This document shows positions 51,475 through 61,600 of a DNA stretch of 64,000 nucleotides, in pieces. The DNA comes from Deltaproteobacteria bacterium. Its GTDB lineage: Bacteria > Myxococcota > Myxococcia > Myxococcales > 40CM-4-68-19. The translations under genes and the position numbers were made by a program. The notes below the pieces were generated by a model that ran no database searches, was not told where the DNA came from, and saw only the letters and a program-made list of their open reading frames with translations. Each line of letters starts with the position of its first letter. Within the stretch, counting starts at the first letter, position 1. The stretch is from positions 1 through 64,000 of the forward strand of contig VBKL01000046.1 in assembly GCA_005879805.1 (NCBI GenBank), read 5' to 3'.

Positions 51475-53055
51475 CTACACCGGCTGCGCCGGCCGGGGAG
51501 CGGGACGCAGTGGAACCGAAGGCGCGGGGCGCGATTCGGACGCCGCATAGGCGTTCGGATCGTGCCGCAGCGCTCCCTTCGGCAACGAGCTCCACATCGG
51601 TCCCAGATCGTGCCGGGCCTGCGCGACGTAGAACTCGGGCAGCTCGTCGCTCTTCTGCTCGAAATAGCGGCGCAGCGTCAGATCGGAATCCAGACGGCGG
51701 CGGATCTCCGTGTAGTACTTGATCCTGCCGAATCCCTCGGAAGAGATGGCGCGGACGACGTTCATCCAGCGTGGGATGGCGCCCACGGTAGCCTCGAACC
51801 GGCGCCCGATCGCCTTCCAGGAAAACGCGAATCGCGTTAGGTCGATCACCTGATCGTAGAACGCCGGCCAGGAGTAGTTCCGCGGCCGCACGTTCATCGC
51901 CCGGTTGTTGTCGAGGAAGTGGAAGGGGAAGGGAAGCACTCGTCCGTCGCGCTGCAGGTCGAGGTTGATCGGCGCCGCCCTCCCGAACGCCGAGAGCAAC
52001 GAGAATCCCGGAAAGGCGCCCGGCGTTCGCCGCAAGAACTCCTTGGTAAGCTCGAACGGCTCCGGCCCTTCGTCACAATCGAGCCCGACGACGAAGTTGG
52101 TTTGCACATATGGCAGGTAGCGCAAGATCAGGTTCACGTGCTCGGAGACCTGGCGGACCTTTTCCATCCCGACATTGCGCCCCGTCTTCGATTTGTTCCC
52201 GAGCTCGTACCAGGACTCGATGCCGGGGAGGACGGCCTTGAACCCGTTCTTGCGCAGCCGGCGCAGGTGGTCCTCGCCCAGCAGCGAGAGGCTGCTCTCG
52301 GCGATGAAGTCGATGCTGTCCGGAGGCACCGCCTCCTCGATGGCGTTCATCGTGTCGTCGAAGCGCACCCCGAAGTTCGGATCGTGCCAGGCGACGCGAG
52401 GCCGCTTCACGGTACGCCGCAGGAAACGGAGGTCTTCCTTCATGACCTCGACGTCGAGCGGCTGGTACGGCACCACCGAGTCGATGCAGAAACTACAAGT
52501 ATACGGACATCCCAGGCTCCCCAGCATGGGGACGATCTTCAACAGCGGCGCCTTGCGCAGCGTGCGGGCGATGAACTTCCAGCGCTGCTGCACGCCGGGA
52601 AGCTCGCGCGGCTGCTGCTTCGCCGCGAGGACCACTCCCTCGGGCCGGTGGACCGAGCAATCCCGCAGCACCTCGCGGATCACGTTCCGGTCGGTGAAGC
52701 CGAGGACGTAGTCGAAGTACTTGCGAGCGTCTTCCGGATAGCAGCGCGCATGCGGCCCGCCCAGGACGGTCACCGCTCCTTGCGCCCGGAACCGGTTGCT
52801 GAGCGAGTACGCGAGGAGCGCAGCCTCGGTGAAGGCGCCGATGAAGACTAGATCGACGGAGCCGGGAAGCTCCTTGGAGATCTCTTCCAGCCCCGTGTAG
52901 CAGACGAAGTCGACCTCGTGCCCCTCCGCCTCGCACCAGACCGCGACCACCTGGGGCATGATGCTGGCGAGGTTCGCGTGCATCACCCGCGCGTAGAGCG
53001 ACCGCGTCGGGCCTTTGGTGACCAGATCGACCACTGCAATACGCAGGCGGCGCAT
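51475..53055 (-). CDS. Radical SAM protein with B12-binding-like N-terminal domain
   Basis: 526 residues. The N-terminal ~170 residues resemble a cobalamin-binding Rossmann domain (LRIAVVDLV, EISKELPGSVDLVFIGAFT, VTVLGGPHARCYPEDA). The radical SAM cluster motif CPYTCSFC (Cys-x3-Cys-x2-Cys) follows near residue 190, with GESSL-type later elements. B12-radical SAM enzymes catalyse methylations, ring contractions or other tailoring reactions. No biosynthetic cluster surrounds it. It is convergent with the propeller gene. Confidence 0.85.
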   Translation of the reverse strand: MRRLRIAVVDLVTKGPTRSLYARVMHANLASIMPQVVAVWCEAEGHEVDFVCYTGLEEISKELPGSVDLVFIGAFTEAALLAYSLSNRFRAQGAVTVLGGPHARCYPEDARKYFDYVLGFTDRNVIREVLRDCSVHRPEGVVLAAKQQPRELPGVQQRWKFIARTLRKAPLLKIVPMLGSLGCPYTCSFCIDSVVPYQPLDVEVMKEDLRFLRRTVKRPRVAWHDPNFGVRFDDTMNAIEEAVPPDSIDFIAESSLSLLGEDHLRRLRKNGFKAVLPGIESWYELGNKSKTGRNVGMEKVRQVSEHVNLILRYLPYVQTNFVVGLDCDEGPEPFELTKEFLRRTPGAFPGFSLLSAFGRAAPINLDLQRDGRVLPFPFHFLDNNRAMNVRPRNYSWPAFYDQVIDLTRFAFSWKAIGRRFEATVGAIPRWMNVVRAISSEGFGRIKYYTEIRRRLDSDLTLRRYFEQKSDELPEFYVAQARHDLGPMWSSLPKGALRHDPNAYAASESRPAPSVPLRPAPRPAQPV

Positions 53056-53304
53056 CGTTCGCTCCCATCGGAACGCCAAGCGTCCCTGGGCCAGACGCCG
53101 CTGCACCGGGCGGAATGAGGCCGACCCTGAGTCCGCGAAGCCCTCGGTGCCGTACGGTTATCTTCGTACACCGTATCCGGAACCGACGCTACACCCTGTA
53201 CGTGAAGCTGCTTAGGGCCTGTCCAGCCGCACCGCGGCAAATCCGTTGAAATATGCGGCGCGCCGGCGCGTGAGGGGGACACCTCACTCCCGAAGAGGCC
53301 ACAA

Positions 53305-53715
53305 ATGACCATTTCCGCTCGTTCGCTCCTGGCACTCCCCGTTCTCGCGCTCGGCTTCGCCTGCGCCCACGATCTCAATTCAGTGATGACCGCTCGGGTG
53401 CTCTCCCGCTCGTCCGGCGCCGCCCGCGACGCCACCGGTCTCAAGCCCGCCGAAGGCGCGCACATCGCGCTCAACTGTCCCGGAGGCGAGCAGAAGGATC
53501 TCGGCACCACCGACTCGCTCGGCGAGCTGCGCACCGAGCAGCCCCAGGCCTTCCCGCTCGCGTGCTCCTTCGTAGTCGCCCAGCCGGGGTTCCAGCCCTA
53601 CTCCGTGAAGATCTCCAACGTCTGCACCGAGACCGGATCCGACGGATGCCAGCACGCCGATCTCCGCGCGATCCTCGCTTCGGGCGGTTCCGGCTCGGCC
53701 GGAGGCTCGCGCTAG
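53305..53715 (+). CDS. Small lipoprotein with carboxypeptidase-regulatory-like fold
   Basis: 136 residues: a signal peptide with lipobox (LALGFACAH), then a beta-rich domain with a pattern resembling carboxypeptidase regulatory-like (CarboxypepD_reg/Ig-like) modules ([40 protein letters not shown]). A Cys-rich end ([11 protein letters not shown]) may hold a disulfide. The Gly/Ser-rich tail is disordered. Function unknown; outer-membrane or surface location is likely. Divergent from the radical SAM gene. Confidence 0.6.
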   Translation: MTISARSLLALPVLALGFACAHDLNSVMTARVLSRSSGAARDATGLKPAEGAHIALNCPGGEQKDLGTTDSLGELRTEQPQAFPLACSFVVAQPGFQPYSVKISNVCTETGSDGCQHADLRAILASGGSGSAGGSR

Positions 53716-53795
53716 CACTCCAGCGCAGCTCCCACTCATCTTGTACGGCGCGCCGTATCGGAGCATCTTTCCCGTCCTCCGGAAGGACGGCGCGC

Positions 53796-54800
53796 ATGCA
53801 GGTGCCCATCAAGCGGACGATCGATCGCATTCCGGGTGGGATGATGATCGTCCCGCTCTTCAGCGCCGCCCTGATCCGCACCTTCGCCCCTGGCATTCCT
53901 TCGTTCTTCGGGTCGTTCACCGGGGCGCTCTTCACCGGCGCGCTCACCATCCTGGCGTGCTTCTACGTCTGCATGGGTGCGACCATCGAGATCAACGCGA
54001 CCCCCTACATCCTCAAGAAGGGCGGAGCGCTGTTCGCGGCCAAGGTCGGGACCGCGGTCCTGCTCGGAATCATCCTCGGACGCATCTGGGGCGAGGGCCC
54101 AGTCGCCTACGGGCTCTTCGCCGGGATCTCCACCCTCGCCGTCGTCGCCGCCTTCAACGACACCAACGGCGGCCTCTACATGGCGCTCATGGGACAGTTC
54201 GGGTCGGCCAAGGACGTCGCGGCCTACTCGATCATGAGCGTCGAGTCCGGACCGTTCCTCACCATGGTGACTCTCGGGGTCGCCGGCCTCTCCGCCTTTC
54301 CCTGGCAGACCCTGGTCGGCGCCATCCTCCCGCTCGCCATCGGGATGCTGCTCGGCAACCTGGACCGCGAGATGCGCGCCTTCCTCGGGAAGGCGGTTCC
54401 CGTATTCATCCCCTTCTTCGCTTTCGCCCTCGGCGCCGCCATCGATCTCGGGACCGTATGGAAGGCGGGCCTGCTCGGCGTCGGGCTGGGAGTGTCGGTG
54501 GTCTGCATCACCGGCATCGTCCTGTTCATCGTCGACAAGCTGACTGGTGGAAACGGGGTCGCGGGTCTTGCCGCCGCTTCCACCGCCGGAAACGCGGCGG
54601 CAGTGCCCGCCATCGTGGCCGCAGCCAACCCGGCCTACAAGGCTGCAGCCGCTACCGCGACGGTGCTGGTCGCGACGAGCGTCGTTGTCACGGCCATCCT
54701 CGTGCCCATCGTCACCGCCTGGTGGTACCGCCGCGCCGGGCCGCCGCAGAGCGTGCACGAGGAGCAGGCAGCGAAGGCGAACACGGCCGCGGCGAGTTGA
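53796..54800 (+). CDS. kdgT: 2-keto-3-deoxygluconate permease (KdgT family)
   Basis: 334 residues with about ten transmembrane helices: [22 protein letters not shown] start ([20 protein letters not shown]), [27 protein letters not shown] and [27 protein letters not shown] are characteristic of the KdgT family. The family imports sugar acids with protons. Here the next two genes are the four-carbon sugar acid kinase and PdxA2, so I infer that the cargo is threonate or erythronate rather than ketodeoxygluconate. The kinase starts four bases after its stop. Confidence 0.9.
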   Translation: MQVPIKRTIDRIPGGMMIVPLFSAALIRTFAPGIPSFFGSFTGALFTGALTILACFYVCMGATIEINATPYILKKGGALFAAKVGTAVLLGIILGRIWGEGPVAYGLFAGISTLAVVAAFNDTNGGLYMALMGQFGSAKDVAAYSIMSVESGPFLTMVTLGVAGLSAFPWQTLVGAILPLAIGMLLGNLDREMRAFLGKAVPVFIPFFAFALGAAIDLGTVWKAGLLGVGLGVSVVCITGIVLFIVDKLTGGNGVAGLAAASTAGNAAAVPAIVAAANPAYKAAAATATVLVATSVVVTAILVPIVTAWWYRRAGPPQSVHEEQAAKANTAAAS

Positions 54801-54804
54801 GGCC

Positions 54805-56019
54805 ATGCTGGAAGTCGCGGTCATCGCCGACGATCTCACCGGCGCCGCCGACACCGGCATCGCCTTCGCGCTGGCTGGCGTCCCGACCTTCGTAGCGTTC
54901 GGGGAGAGGAACCCGCCCGCCGGATCCCGCGTCGTCGCCTTCGATACCGACAGCCGCGCTCTCGCCGCCGATGCGGCCGCCGCCCGCGCGAGCGCCGCCG
55001 CCACGCGCGCCTGCGAGCGCGGGGTACGGACCATCTACAAGAAGATCGACTCCACGCTGCGCGGAAACGTCGGCGCGGAGGCCGCGGCCATCCTCCGCGC
55101 CGTGACCGCACGAGGGGAGCCGGGCGTCGTCATCGCCTGCCCTGCCTTCCCCGCCATGGGGCGGACCACCCGGGAGGGCCGCGTGTTCGTCTCGGGAACC
55201 GCGCTCGAGGAGACGGACGTGTGGCGCAAGTCGGGCATGACGGGCCCGGCGGACCTCGCCTCCATGCTCGAGAAGAGCGGCCTGCGGACGGCGGTGGTGG
55301 ATCTCCGCACCGTGCGCGAGGGCGCGCTGCCGGAGGGCCCGCAGGCGCTCGTCTGCGACGCGGAGGACGAGTCCGATCTGCGCCACATCGCGGAAGCGGG
55401 AGCGAAGCTGCGAGCGCGGGTCGTCTGGGTCGGTTCGGGCGGGCTCGCGCGCCATCTTCCCGCAGCTCTGGGTTTACGTGCCGAGGAATCCGGGAAGGCC
55501 CGGTTCGAGCCCCGCTCCGGCAGCATCCTCACGCTGGTCGGCAGCCGCTCCGAGGTCTCGCGCGAGCAGGCGCGGCAGCTTTGCCAGGAACCCGGCGTCG
55601 ACTGCTTCGAGATCGACCCGGAAGCTCTTCTCGCGGGCCCGTCGTCGGAGAATTCCCGCGCCATCGCCAGCCTGCACAAGGCCCTCGCGGCGGGGCGGGA
55701 CGCAGTGCTCCTCACCACCCTCGGCGACAAGGTGGATCTGAGCCACGCTCCGGCCATCGCCGCCGCCCTCGGACGGCTGGTGCCGCCGCTCTTCGAAACA
55801 CTGGGCGGCCTTACGGCGACGGGCGGCGACATCGCGCGGGCCGTCCTCTCCTCGCTCGGTGCGAGCGGCATCCATCTCGTCGGTGAGGTGGAACCGGGAG
55901 TTCCGCTCGGACTCGCCGACACTCCGAAGCCCCTTCCCCTGGTCACCAAGGCAGGGGCATTCGGCAATTCTTCGACGCTGAAGCGCTGCCGCGCGGCGCT
56001 CGAGGGCAGGAGCAGCTGA
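54805..56019 (+). CDS. Four-carbon acid sugar kinase (DtnK/OtnK family)
   Basis: 404 residues. The N-terminal four-carbon acid sugar kinase domain begins VAVIADDLTGAADTGIAFALAG, with YKKIDSTLRGNVGAEAAAIL and the PAFPAMGRTTREGRV segment. The C-terminal domain carries nucleotide binding (TATGGDIARAVLSSLGA, TKAGAFGNSSTL). The family phosphorylates D-threonate, D-erythronate or similar acids at C4. It is one base before pdxA2, forming a tight three-gene operon with the permease. D-threonate is the best-studied substrate for this gene pairing, but the exact epimer cannot be read from sequence. Confidence 0.9.
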   Translation: MLEVAVIADDLTGAADTGIAFALAGVPTFVAFGERNPPAGSRVVAFDTDSRALAADAAAARASAAATRACERGVRTIYKKIDSTLRGNVGAEAAAILRAVTARGEPGVVIACPAFPAMGRTTREGRVFVSGTALEETDVWRKSGMTGPADLASMLEKSGLRTAVVDLRTVREGALPEGPQALVCDAEDESDLRHIAEAGAKLRARVVWVGSGGLARHLPAALGLRAEESGKARFEPRSGSILTLVGSRSEVSREQARQLCQEPGVDCFEIDPEALLAGPSSENSRAIASLHKALAAGRDAVLLTTLGDKVDLSHAPAIAAALGRLVPPLFETLGGLTATGGDIARAVLSSLGASGIHLVGEVEPGVPLGLADTPKPLPLVTKAGAFGNSSTLKRCRAALEGRSS

Positions 56020-56020
56020 C

Positions 56021-57034
56021 ATGAACCCCAAGGGCCCCATCATCGGCATCACCATGGGAGACGCGGCGGGCATCGGGCCGGAGGTCATCGCCAAGGCGCT
56101 CGATCGGCCGGAGGTGTACGGGCTCTGCAGGCCGGTCGTCATCGGCGACGCGAAGCGGATGCAGAAGGCGGCGCAGATCGCCAAGGTCTCCGCGAAGGTG
56201 AAGACGGTCGCCGGGCCGTCGGAGGCCGGCTTCCGCCACGGCACCATCGACACCATCGACGTCGGCGGGATTCCGGAGGACCTTCCCTTCGGCAAGCTGT
56301 CGCCCGTGGCAGGTGACGGTGCCTACCGGTTCATCGCCAAGGCGGTGGAGCTCGCCAAGGCTGGCAAGATCCACGCGATCTGCACTGCTCCGCTCAACAA
56401 GGAAGCGCTGCACGCCGGCGGGCACGCCTTTCCGGGACACACCGAGATGCTGGCGAAGCTCGCCGGCACCAAGGAAGTCTCGATGATGCTCGCGACGCCG
56501 AAGATGCGGGTCATCCACGTGACGACGCACATCGGGCTCATCGACGCGATCGCCAAGATCGAGCCGGGGCTCGTCGAGCGGACCATCCGCCGCGGAAACG
56601 ATGCGCTGGTCCGCTCGGGCGTCGCCCGGCCGCGCATCGGTCTGTGCGGAATCAACCCGCACGCCGGAGAGCACGGGTTGTTCGGGCACCGCGAAGAGGA
56701 GGAGAAGCTGGAGCCCGCGGTGGCCGCCGCTCGCAAGGACGGGATCGACGTCGAGGGGCCGCTTCCTGCCGACACGCTCTTCTTCCGCGCCGGCCGCGGT
56801 GATTTCGATCTGGTGGTCGCGAACTATCACGACCAGGGCCACGGGCCGGTGAAGGTGCTGGGCCTCGAGGCGGGCGTGAACATCACGGTCGGGCTGCCTT
56901 TCGTGCGGACCTCGGTCGATCACGGGACCGCGTTCGACATCGCCGGGACCGGAAAGGCCGACGAGCGCAGCATGATCGAGGCGCTGCGCCAGGCGGTTGC
57001 GCTCGCCCCCAAGGAGACGAGAGCTACTGCCTGA
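56021..57034 (+). CDS. pdxA2: 4-hydroxythreonine-4-phosphate dehydrogenase-like PdxA2
   Basis: 337 residues matching PdxA: IIGITMGDAAGIGPEVIAKAL, APLNKEALHAGGHAFPGHTEMLA and GDFDLVVANYHDQGHGPVKVLGLEAGVNITVGLPFVRTSVDHGTA in segments, carrying the metal-binding His/Asp residues. In catabolic operons with a DUF1537-type kinase, PdxA2 oxidises and decarboxylates the 4-phosphorylated acid to dihydroxyacetone phosphate and CO2 with NAD+. A role in pyridoxal phosphate synthesis is less likely because no pdxJ lies nearby. Confidence 0.92.
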   Translation: MNPKGPIIGITMGDAAGIGPEVIAKALDRPEVYGLCRPVVIGDAKRMQKAAQIAKVSAKVKTVAGPSEAGFRHGTIDTIDVGGIPEDLPFGKLSPVAGDGAYRFIAKAVELAKAGKIHAICTAPLNKEALHAGGHAFPGHTEMLAKLAGTKEVSMMLATPKMRVIHVTTHIGLIDAIAKIEPGLVERTIRRGNDALVRSGVARPRIGLCGINPHAGEHGLFGHREEEEKLEPAVAAARKDGIDVEGPLPADTLFFRAGRGDFDLVVANYHDQGHGPVKVLGLEAGVNITVGLPFVRTSVDHGTAFDIAGTGKADERSMIEALRQAVALAPKETRATA

Positions 57035-57112
57035 GCTCGCCTCGAGCAGCGCGAGCTTCTCGGCAAGATCCGCACGCCGGTACGACCGATCTCGTAGAAG
57101 ATGACGGAACCG

Positions 57113-57811
57113 CTACGTCATCAAGCCTTCCAGGAGCTCCCTGCGCAGCGCGACGAGCTCGGCCGTCGACAGGTAGCAGGGCACTGCCGGATGTGGCGGC
57201 TCGGGCCTGCTCGCGCGCACCGCCGAGCGCGCGCGATGGAGGACCTGCTTGTAGCAAGGCACGTTCATCTGCAGGACCGCGGCCGAGTGCTTGTCGCAAT
57301 GGCCGTAGACGTCCGCGAGCAAGAGCGCGACCTGGTACACGAGACAGAGCTGCCCCGTCGCGTCGTCGAGCAGGCTGCAGAGCCGCTCGCGCGACTCGCG
57401 GACGGCGAGAGGGAGATCGGGTCGCGTTCGCAGGATCGGTTCGGAGTCCGCCAGCGCTTCGCCCAGCTCGACGGAGCTGTAACGATTCCCAGCGCGAAAG
57501 TGATCAATGATGAGATGGCGCGCGATGCAGCGCAGCCAGGCATCGACGTTAACGATGCGGGTTCCGCGGTCTTCGGACCAGGCAAGGAGCAGCGCCTGCT
57601 GCGCGATGTCCGCGGCGTCGGCGGGGTCCGGGACGAGTCGCTGGACGAACGCGTGGAGGCTCGCAACCAGCTCTGCCGAGAGCTCGCACGAGGTCTTGCG
57701 CCTCGAAGTCGAGCGAACCGATCGGTGCGCACCGCGCGACGCCGTTCTCGCGGGCGAGTTACCCGCGAGCGCCAACATGCCGGCAATGATGGGGCCGATC
57801 CGTCTTGGCAA
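57113..57811 (-). CDS. ECF-like RNA polymerase sigma factor
   Basis: Up to 232 residues; the first ~40 are basic and may precede the true start (an in-frame ATG lies at 57778, other starts are possible). Region 2 is in LVPDPADAADIAQQALLLAWSED and NVDAWLRCIARHLIIDHFRA. Region 4 is weaker: LLDDATGQLCLVYQVALLLADVYGHCDKHSAAVLQMNVPCYKQVLHRARSAV. The wording CDKHSA is unusual for a sigma-4 helix. The C-terminal ~30 residues are an added tail. No anti-sigma gene is adjacent. It lies divergent from the peroxidase and could control it. Confidence 0.75.
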   Translation of the reverse strand: MPRRIGPIIAGMLALAGNSPARTASRGAHRSVRSTSRRKTSCELSAELVASLHAFVQRLVPDPADAADIAQQALLLAWSEDRGTRIVNVDAWLRCIARHLIIDHFRAGNRYSSVELGEALADSEPILRTRPDLPLAVRESRERLCSLLDDATGQLCLVYQVALLLADVYGHCDKHSAAVLQMNVPCYKQVLHRARSAVRASRPEPPHPAVPCYLSTAELVALRRELLEGLMT

Positions 57812-57902
57812 GCTGCCCTCCCACGGCGCCGCGACGTAAGGTACGTGGAAGTTGGTACCAAGGTCGGATGTCTATAGTCAACCAGGGCACAATCTTACAG
57901 AC

Positions 57903-57917
57903 TCGTCAAATTGACGA
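57903..57917. promoter_or_regulatory. Perfect 15-bp inverted repeat, possible operator
   Basis: TCGTCAAATTGACGA is two seven-base arms around a central A. It sits 92 bp upstream of the sigma gene's nominal ATG and far upstream of the peroxidase, in a relatively AT-rich background, where a chance perfect repeat of this length is uncommon. No regulator gene is identified. Confidence 0.45.
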
Positions 57918-57995
57918 ATCGCTGCAACCATCAATCATCAAAGGGTTTTCTATCGATGTGTCGCAGCACACACACAATGTAGGCGCAGGTACGCA

Positions 57996-58241
57996 TCAAC
58001 GACGGAAGTCGTTCCGACGTCCGGCGGGGTCGGCGCGCCCCGCTTCACCGCGCCGCGAGCTGGTACGGGATCGGGATTCGCGTTCCGGCGTCGCCGCCTG
58101 GGCGGGACCGAGCGTGCGCCGGAGCGCCGCGTTGCGTGCGCATTCCGCGAATGCCTCGGTCGCCTTTGCGTGCAGGTCCGGCTTGACGTCCGCAATCTCG
58201 ATCCCGCCCTGGAGCGTCGCGACCTCGAGCAGGAGGAGCAT
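57996..58241 (-). CDS. Possible small or remnant protein
   Basis: 81 codons from the ATG at 58241. The first half reads MLLLLEVATLQGGIEIADVK and then AFAECARNAALR, with strong GC at third positions, so it may be genuine coding sequence. The second half is Arg/Ser-rich and looks non-coding. The coding pattern extends upstream of the ATG (CPDAPAVRAQGGSAGAS) to a stop near 58336 without a start codon, so this could be a decayed gene. I see no recognisable domain. Confidence 0.3.
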   Translation of the reverse strand: MLLLLEVATLQGGIEIADVKPDLHAKATEAFAECARNAALRRTLGPAQAATPERESRSRTSSRRGEAGRADPAGRRNDFRR

Positions 58242-58414
58242 CGATGCCCCGGCGCTGCCGCCTTGCGCGCGGACGGCGGGTGCGTCCGGACAGCTCCCCG
58301 CTTTGCATTCCAGACTTTGACAAACAACGTGGCGCTAAAATTCCGGTGCGGCGACATCGCAGCGCTTTATCATTTTGCGTGGACCGAACGTCTTATCTAA
58401 CGGGGGATACGAAA

Positions 58415-58492
58415 ATGACGCGCTCGAAGGCCTGCCACGGCAGGATCGGGATTGCTTTCCTCGCTCTCGATCTGTCTCTGGCAGCGGGGTGA
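58415..58492 (+). CDS. 25-residue leader-like ORF upstream of the peroxidase
   Basis: Reads MTRSKACHGRIGIAFLALDL followed by SLAAG and a stop. It is preceded by GGGGGATACGAAA, a fair ribosome-binding site. The sequence resembles the basic and hydrophobic parts of a signal peptide without a mature protein, so it is either a decayed secreted gene or a short upstream ORF. Confidence 0.3.
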   Translation: MTRSKACHGRIGIAFLALDLSLAAG

Positions 58493-58641
58493 GCGTCACT
58501 GAAATTCGCTCGAACAGGTTCCGGCTTCAACGAATTGTAAAGCTGCTCGTTTACCGCCCATCAAACCAATTGGTGCGGCTCGATTGCAATACGTACTTGT
58601 CGAATGTCTTCACTCGCAACACTTCAAGGGGGGATTTGCAG

Positions 58642-61600
58642 ATGAGTCTCACGAGAATGAGTTCCAGGAGCCACTGGCGCAACGCTGTCTTGCTCAGTCA
58701 GGTTCTGTTGCTGGCTCTGTACCCCGTGGCCTCCGCGCATGCGCAGACCGCACCGGTCGGACAGGGCTTTCCTATTGACGCCGGCGATCTGCGGTTCATC
58801 TTTCACGCGATCGAAGGCGCCCAGTTCCACGCCGCCGGGGGCGTGCTCCTCGGACCCGGGCCCAACCAGGTCAACCTCAACGGCGCACCCGACCCGCAGC
58901 TTCCGGTCGGTCTGCGCACGGTCGATGGGACGATGAACAACCTCGTCCAGATCCCCGATCAGCACCTTTTCGGTTCCGCGGATCGGCTCTTTCCGCGTCT
59001 GACCACGCCGAGGTTCCGTCCGGCGGAACAGGGCACCTCCTACGCGGACAAGACGGACACCAACGTCTTCGACTCTCAACCGCGCATCATCAGCAACCTG
59101 GTCGTCGATCAGTCGGCACAGAACCCGGCCGCCGCTGCCGCTGCCGCGCATCCGTGCGGCTCGGGCGGCTTCGTCTGCTCGGACCCGAGCCCGCCCGATG
59201 CCGATTCCGGCGCGCTCTTCATCCCCAACATCACCCCCGACTTCGGGCTCTCTGCGCCGTTCAACCTCATGTTCGTCTTCTTCGGACAGTTCTTCGACCA
59301 CGGTCTCGACCTCGTGACGAAGGGCGGCAGCGGCACGGTGATCATGCCGTTGCAGCCCGATGACCCCCTCTTCGTTCCCGGCAGCCCGACGAATTTCATG
59401 GCCATGGCGCGAGGGCAGAATCAGCCGGGTCCGGACGGCATTCTCGGGACGGCGGACGACATCCAGGAGACGATGAATACGACCACGCCGTGGGTCGATC
59501 AGAACCAGACCTACACCTCGCATCCCTCCCATCAGGTGTTCCTGCGGCAGTACGTCATGACCGGGGGCAGGCCGCTTCCCGACGGCAAGGTGCTCGACGG
59601 CGGACACTGCGCGCCTCGCGGCACGGGAATTCCCGGCGATGAGATCTGCAACATCGGCAATTGGGCCGAAGTGAAGGCGCAGGCTGCCACCAAGCTCGGC
59701 ATCCAGCTCACCGACCCGGACGTCTTCGACGTGCCCCTGATCGCGACGGACCCCTACGGCCATTTCAAGCCGGGCCCGCGTGGATTCCCGCAGATCGTGC
59801 GTCCGGGCAACGTGCTCGTCGAGGGCAATCCGACCGCAAACGCCGGGGCTGGCATCACCATCCCGGCTGACGCGCTCCGGACCGGTCATGGCTTCCTCAA
59901 CGACATCGCGCACAATGCGGTGCCCAATCCGGGTCTCGTCGGCGTGCGTGACGGCGTGTACTGCGATTTCCGCAACCCGGCCTGCACCACTGCTCGCGGC
60001 ACCTATGACGGCGACGTGCTCGATGCCCACTTCGTCACCGGCGATGGCCGCGGCAACGAGAACATCGCCTTGACGACGGTTCACAACCTCTTCCACGCGG
60101 AGCACAACCGGCTCGTCCACGAGATGGACAAGCTGATCAACCAGCTTCTGACGCCCGCCGAAGTCACGGCTTGGAAGGCCGTCGACCCGGCCTCGGGCTG
60201 GGGCTACGGCGAGCGGTTGTTCCAGGCGGCGCGCTTCGGAACCGAGATGCAATACCAGCACCTCGTCTTCGAGGAGTTCGCGCGCAAGATCCAGCCGCTC
60301 ATCAACCCGTTCCTCGGAGGCATCACCTCGATCGACGCGGCGATTTCGGCCGAGTTCGCGCACACGGTCTATCGCCTCGGCCACTCGATGCTGCCAGAGA
60401 GGGTGGGACGTACCAACGTCGACGGATCGGTCAACGACGTCCGCCTGCTCACCGCGTTCCTCAACCCGGCCTTGTACAACGACGGAGGGCCGGCGGGACC
60501 GCTGACCGCGGCAGACGCGGCCGGCTCCATCATCCGCGGCACGGTTCGCCAGATCGGAAACGAGCTCGATGAGTTCGTGACCTCCTCGGTCCGGAACACG
60601 CTGGTTGGCCAGCCGCTCGATCTCCCGGCCATCAACATCGCGCGCGGCCGCAGTGAAGGGGTCCCGGGGCTCAACCAGGCTCGGCAGCAGTTCTTCACCG
60701 CCACCAGGGATGCGGCGATCCGGCCGTACGCCAACTGGGCGGAGTTCAAGCTCGGCCTGAGGCATGCCGAATCGCTCGAAAACTTCGTCGCCGCGTACGC
60801 GACGCATCCGAGCGTCACGGGCGAACCGACGGTCGCGGGCAAGCGCGCCGCGGCGCGAGTCTTGATCGCGGCGAACGATCCGATCCTGTTCGCTCCGGCC
60901 GCCACTAGCGGTGTGGACAACATCGATTTCTGGCCGGGCGGTATGGCTGAGAAACCCTCCGTGTTCGGCGGTCTGCTCGGGTCGACCTTCAATTTCGTCT
61001 TCGAGCATCAGCTGGAGAAGCTGCAGGACGGCGATCGCTTCTACTACCTGCAGCGTACGGACGGTCTGAACTTCCGGTTCTCGCTGGAAGGCAACTCGCT
61101 CGCCGAGTTGGCCAAGCGCAACACGACGGTCCGCGGAACCATGGACAACGTGTTCAACACTGCCGATTTCATCTTCGATGCGAGGAGCACCCCTGGGGTA
61201 GTCGATCCCGCGACGGGTATCTCGCTCCTCGCGCTTGGCGACGGGACCATCCAGTTCTTCGATCCGCTGCACGGCGGGAAGAACATCGTCTTCGACGGCG
61301 GTCCCGGCAACGAGAAGTTCCGGGGCGATGTCGGTGACGACACGCTCATTGGCAACGACGGCAACGATCGCCTGGACGGCGCCGAAGGCAACGACACGTT
61401 GATCGGCGGGAATGGCGACGACGTCCTCTTCGGCGACAACGGTGACGACGTCCTGAAGGGCGGACCGGGCAACGACGCGCTCAGCGGCGGACCGGGCTTC
61501 GGCGGAGACATCCTCATCGGCGGCGAGGGGAATGACTTCCTGCTCGGCGGCGACGACGGCGTCGAGTACTTCGGCGGCCCCGGCAACGACATCATCATCG

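Larger units (their letters stand above)
57812..58641. other. Long non-coding upstream region of the peroxidase (830 bp)
   Basis: This stretch is less GC-rich than its surroundings and contains no confident gene. It holds a perfect 15-bp inverted repeat (57903-57917), a minus-strand open segment of good codon bias (57996-58241) with only a weak start, and a 25-codon leader-like ORF at 58415-58492. A good ribosome-binding site (AAGGGGGGA) precedes the peroxidase ATG at 58642. Divergent promoters for the sigma factor and peroxidase must lie here. Confidence 0.6.
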
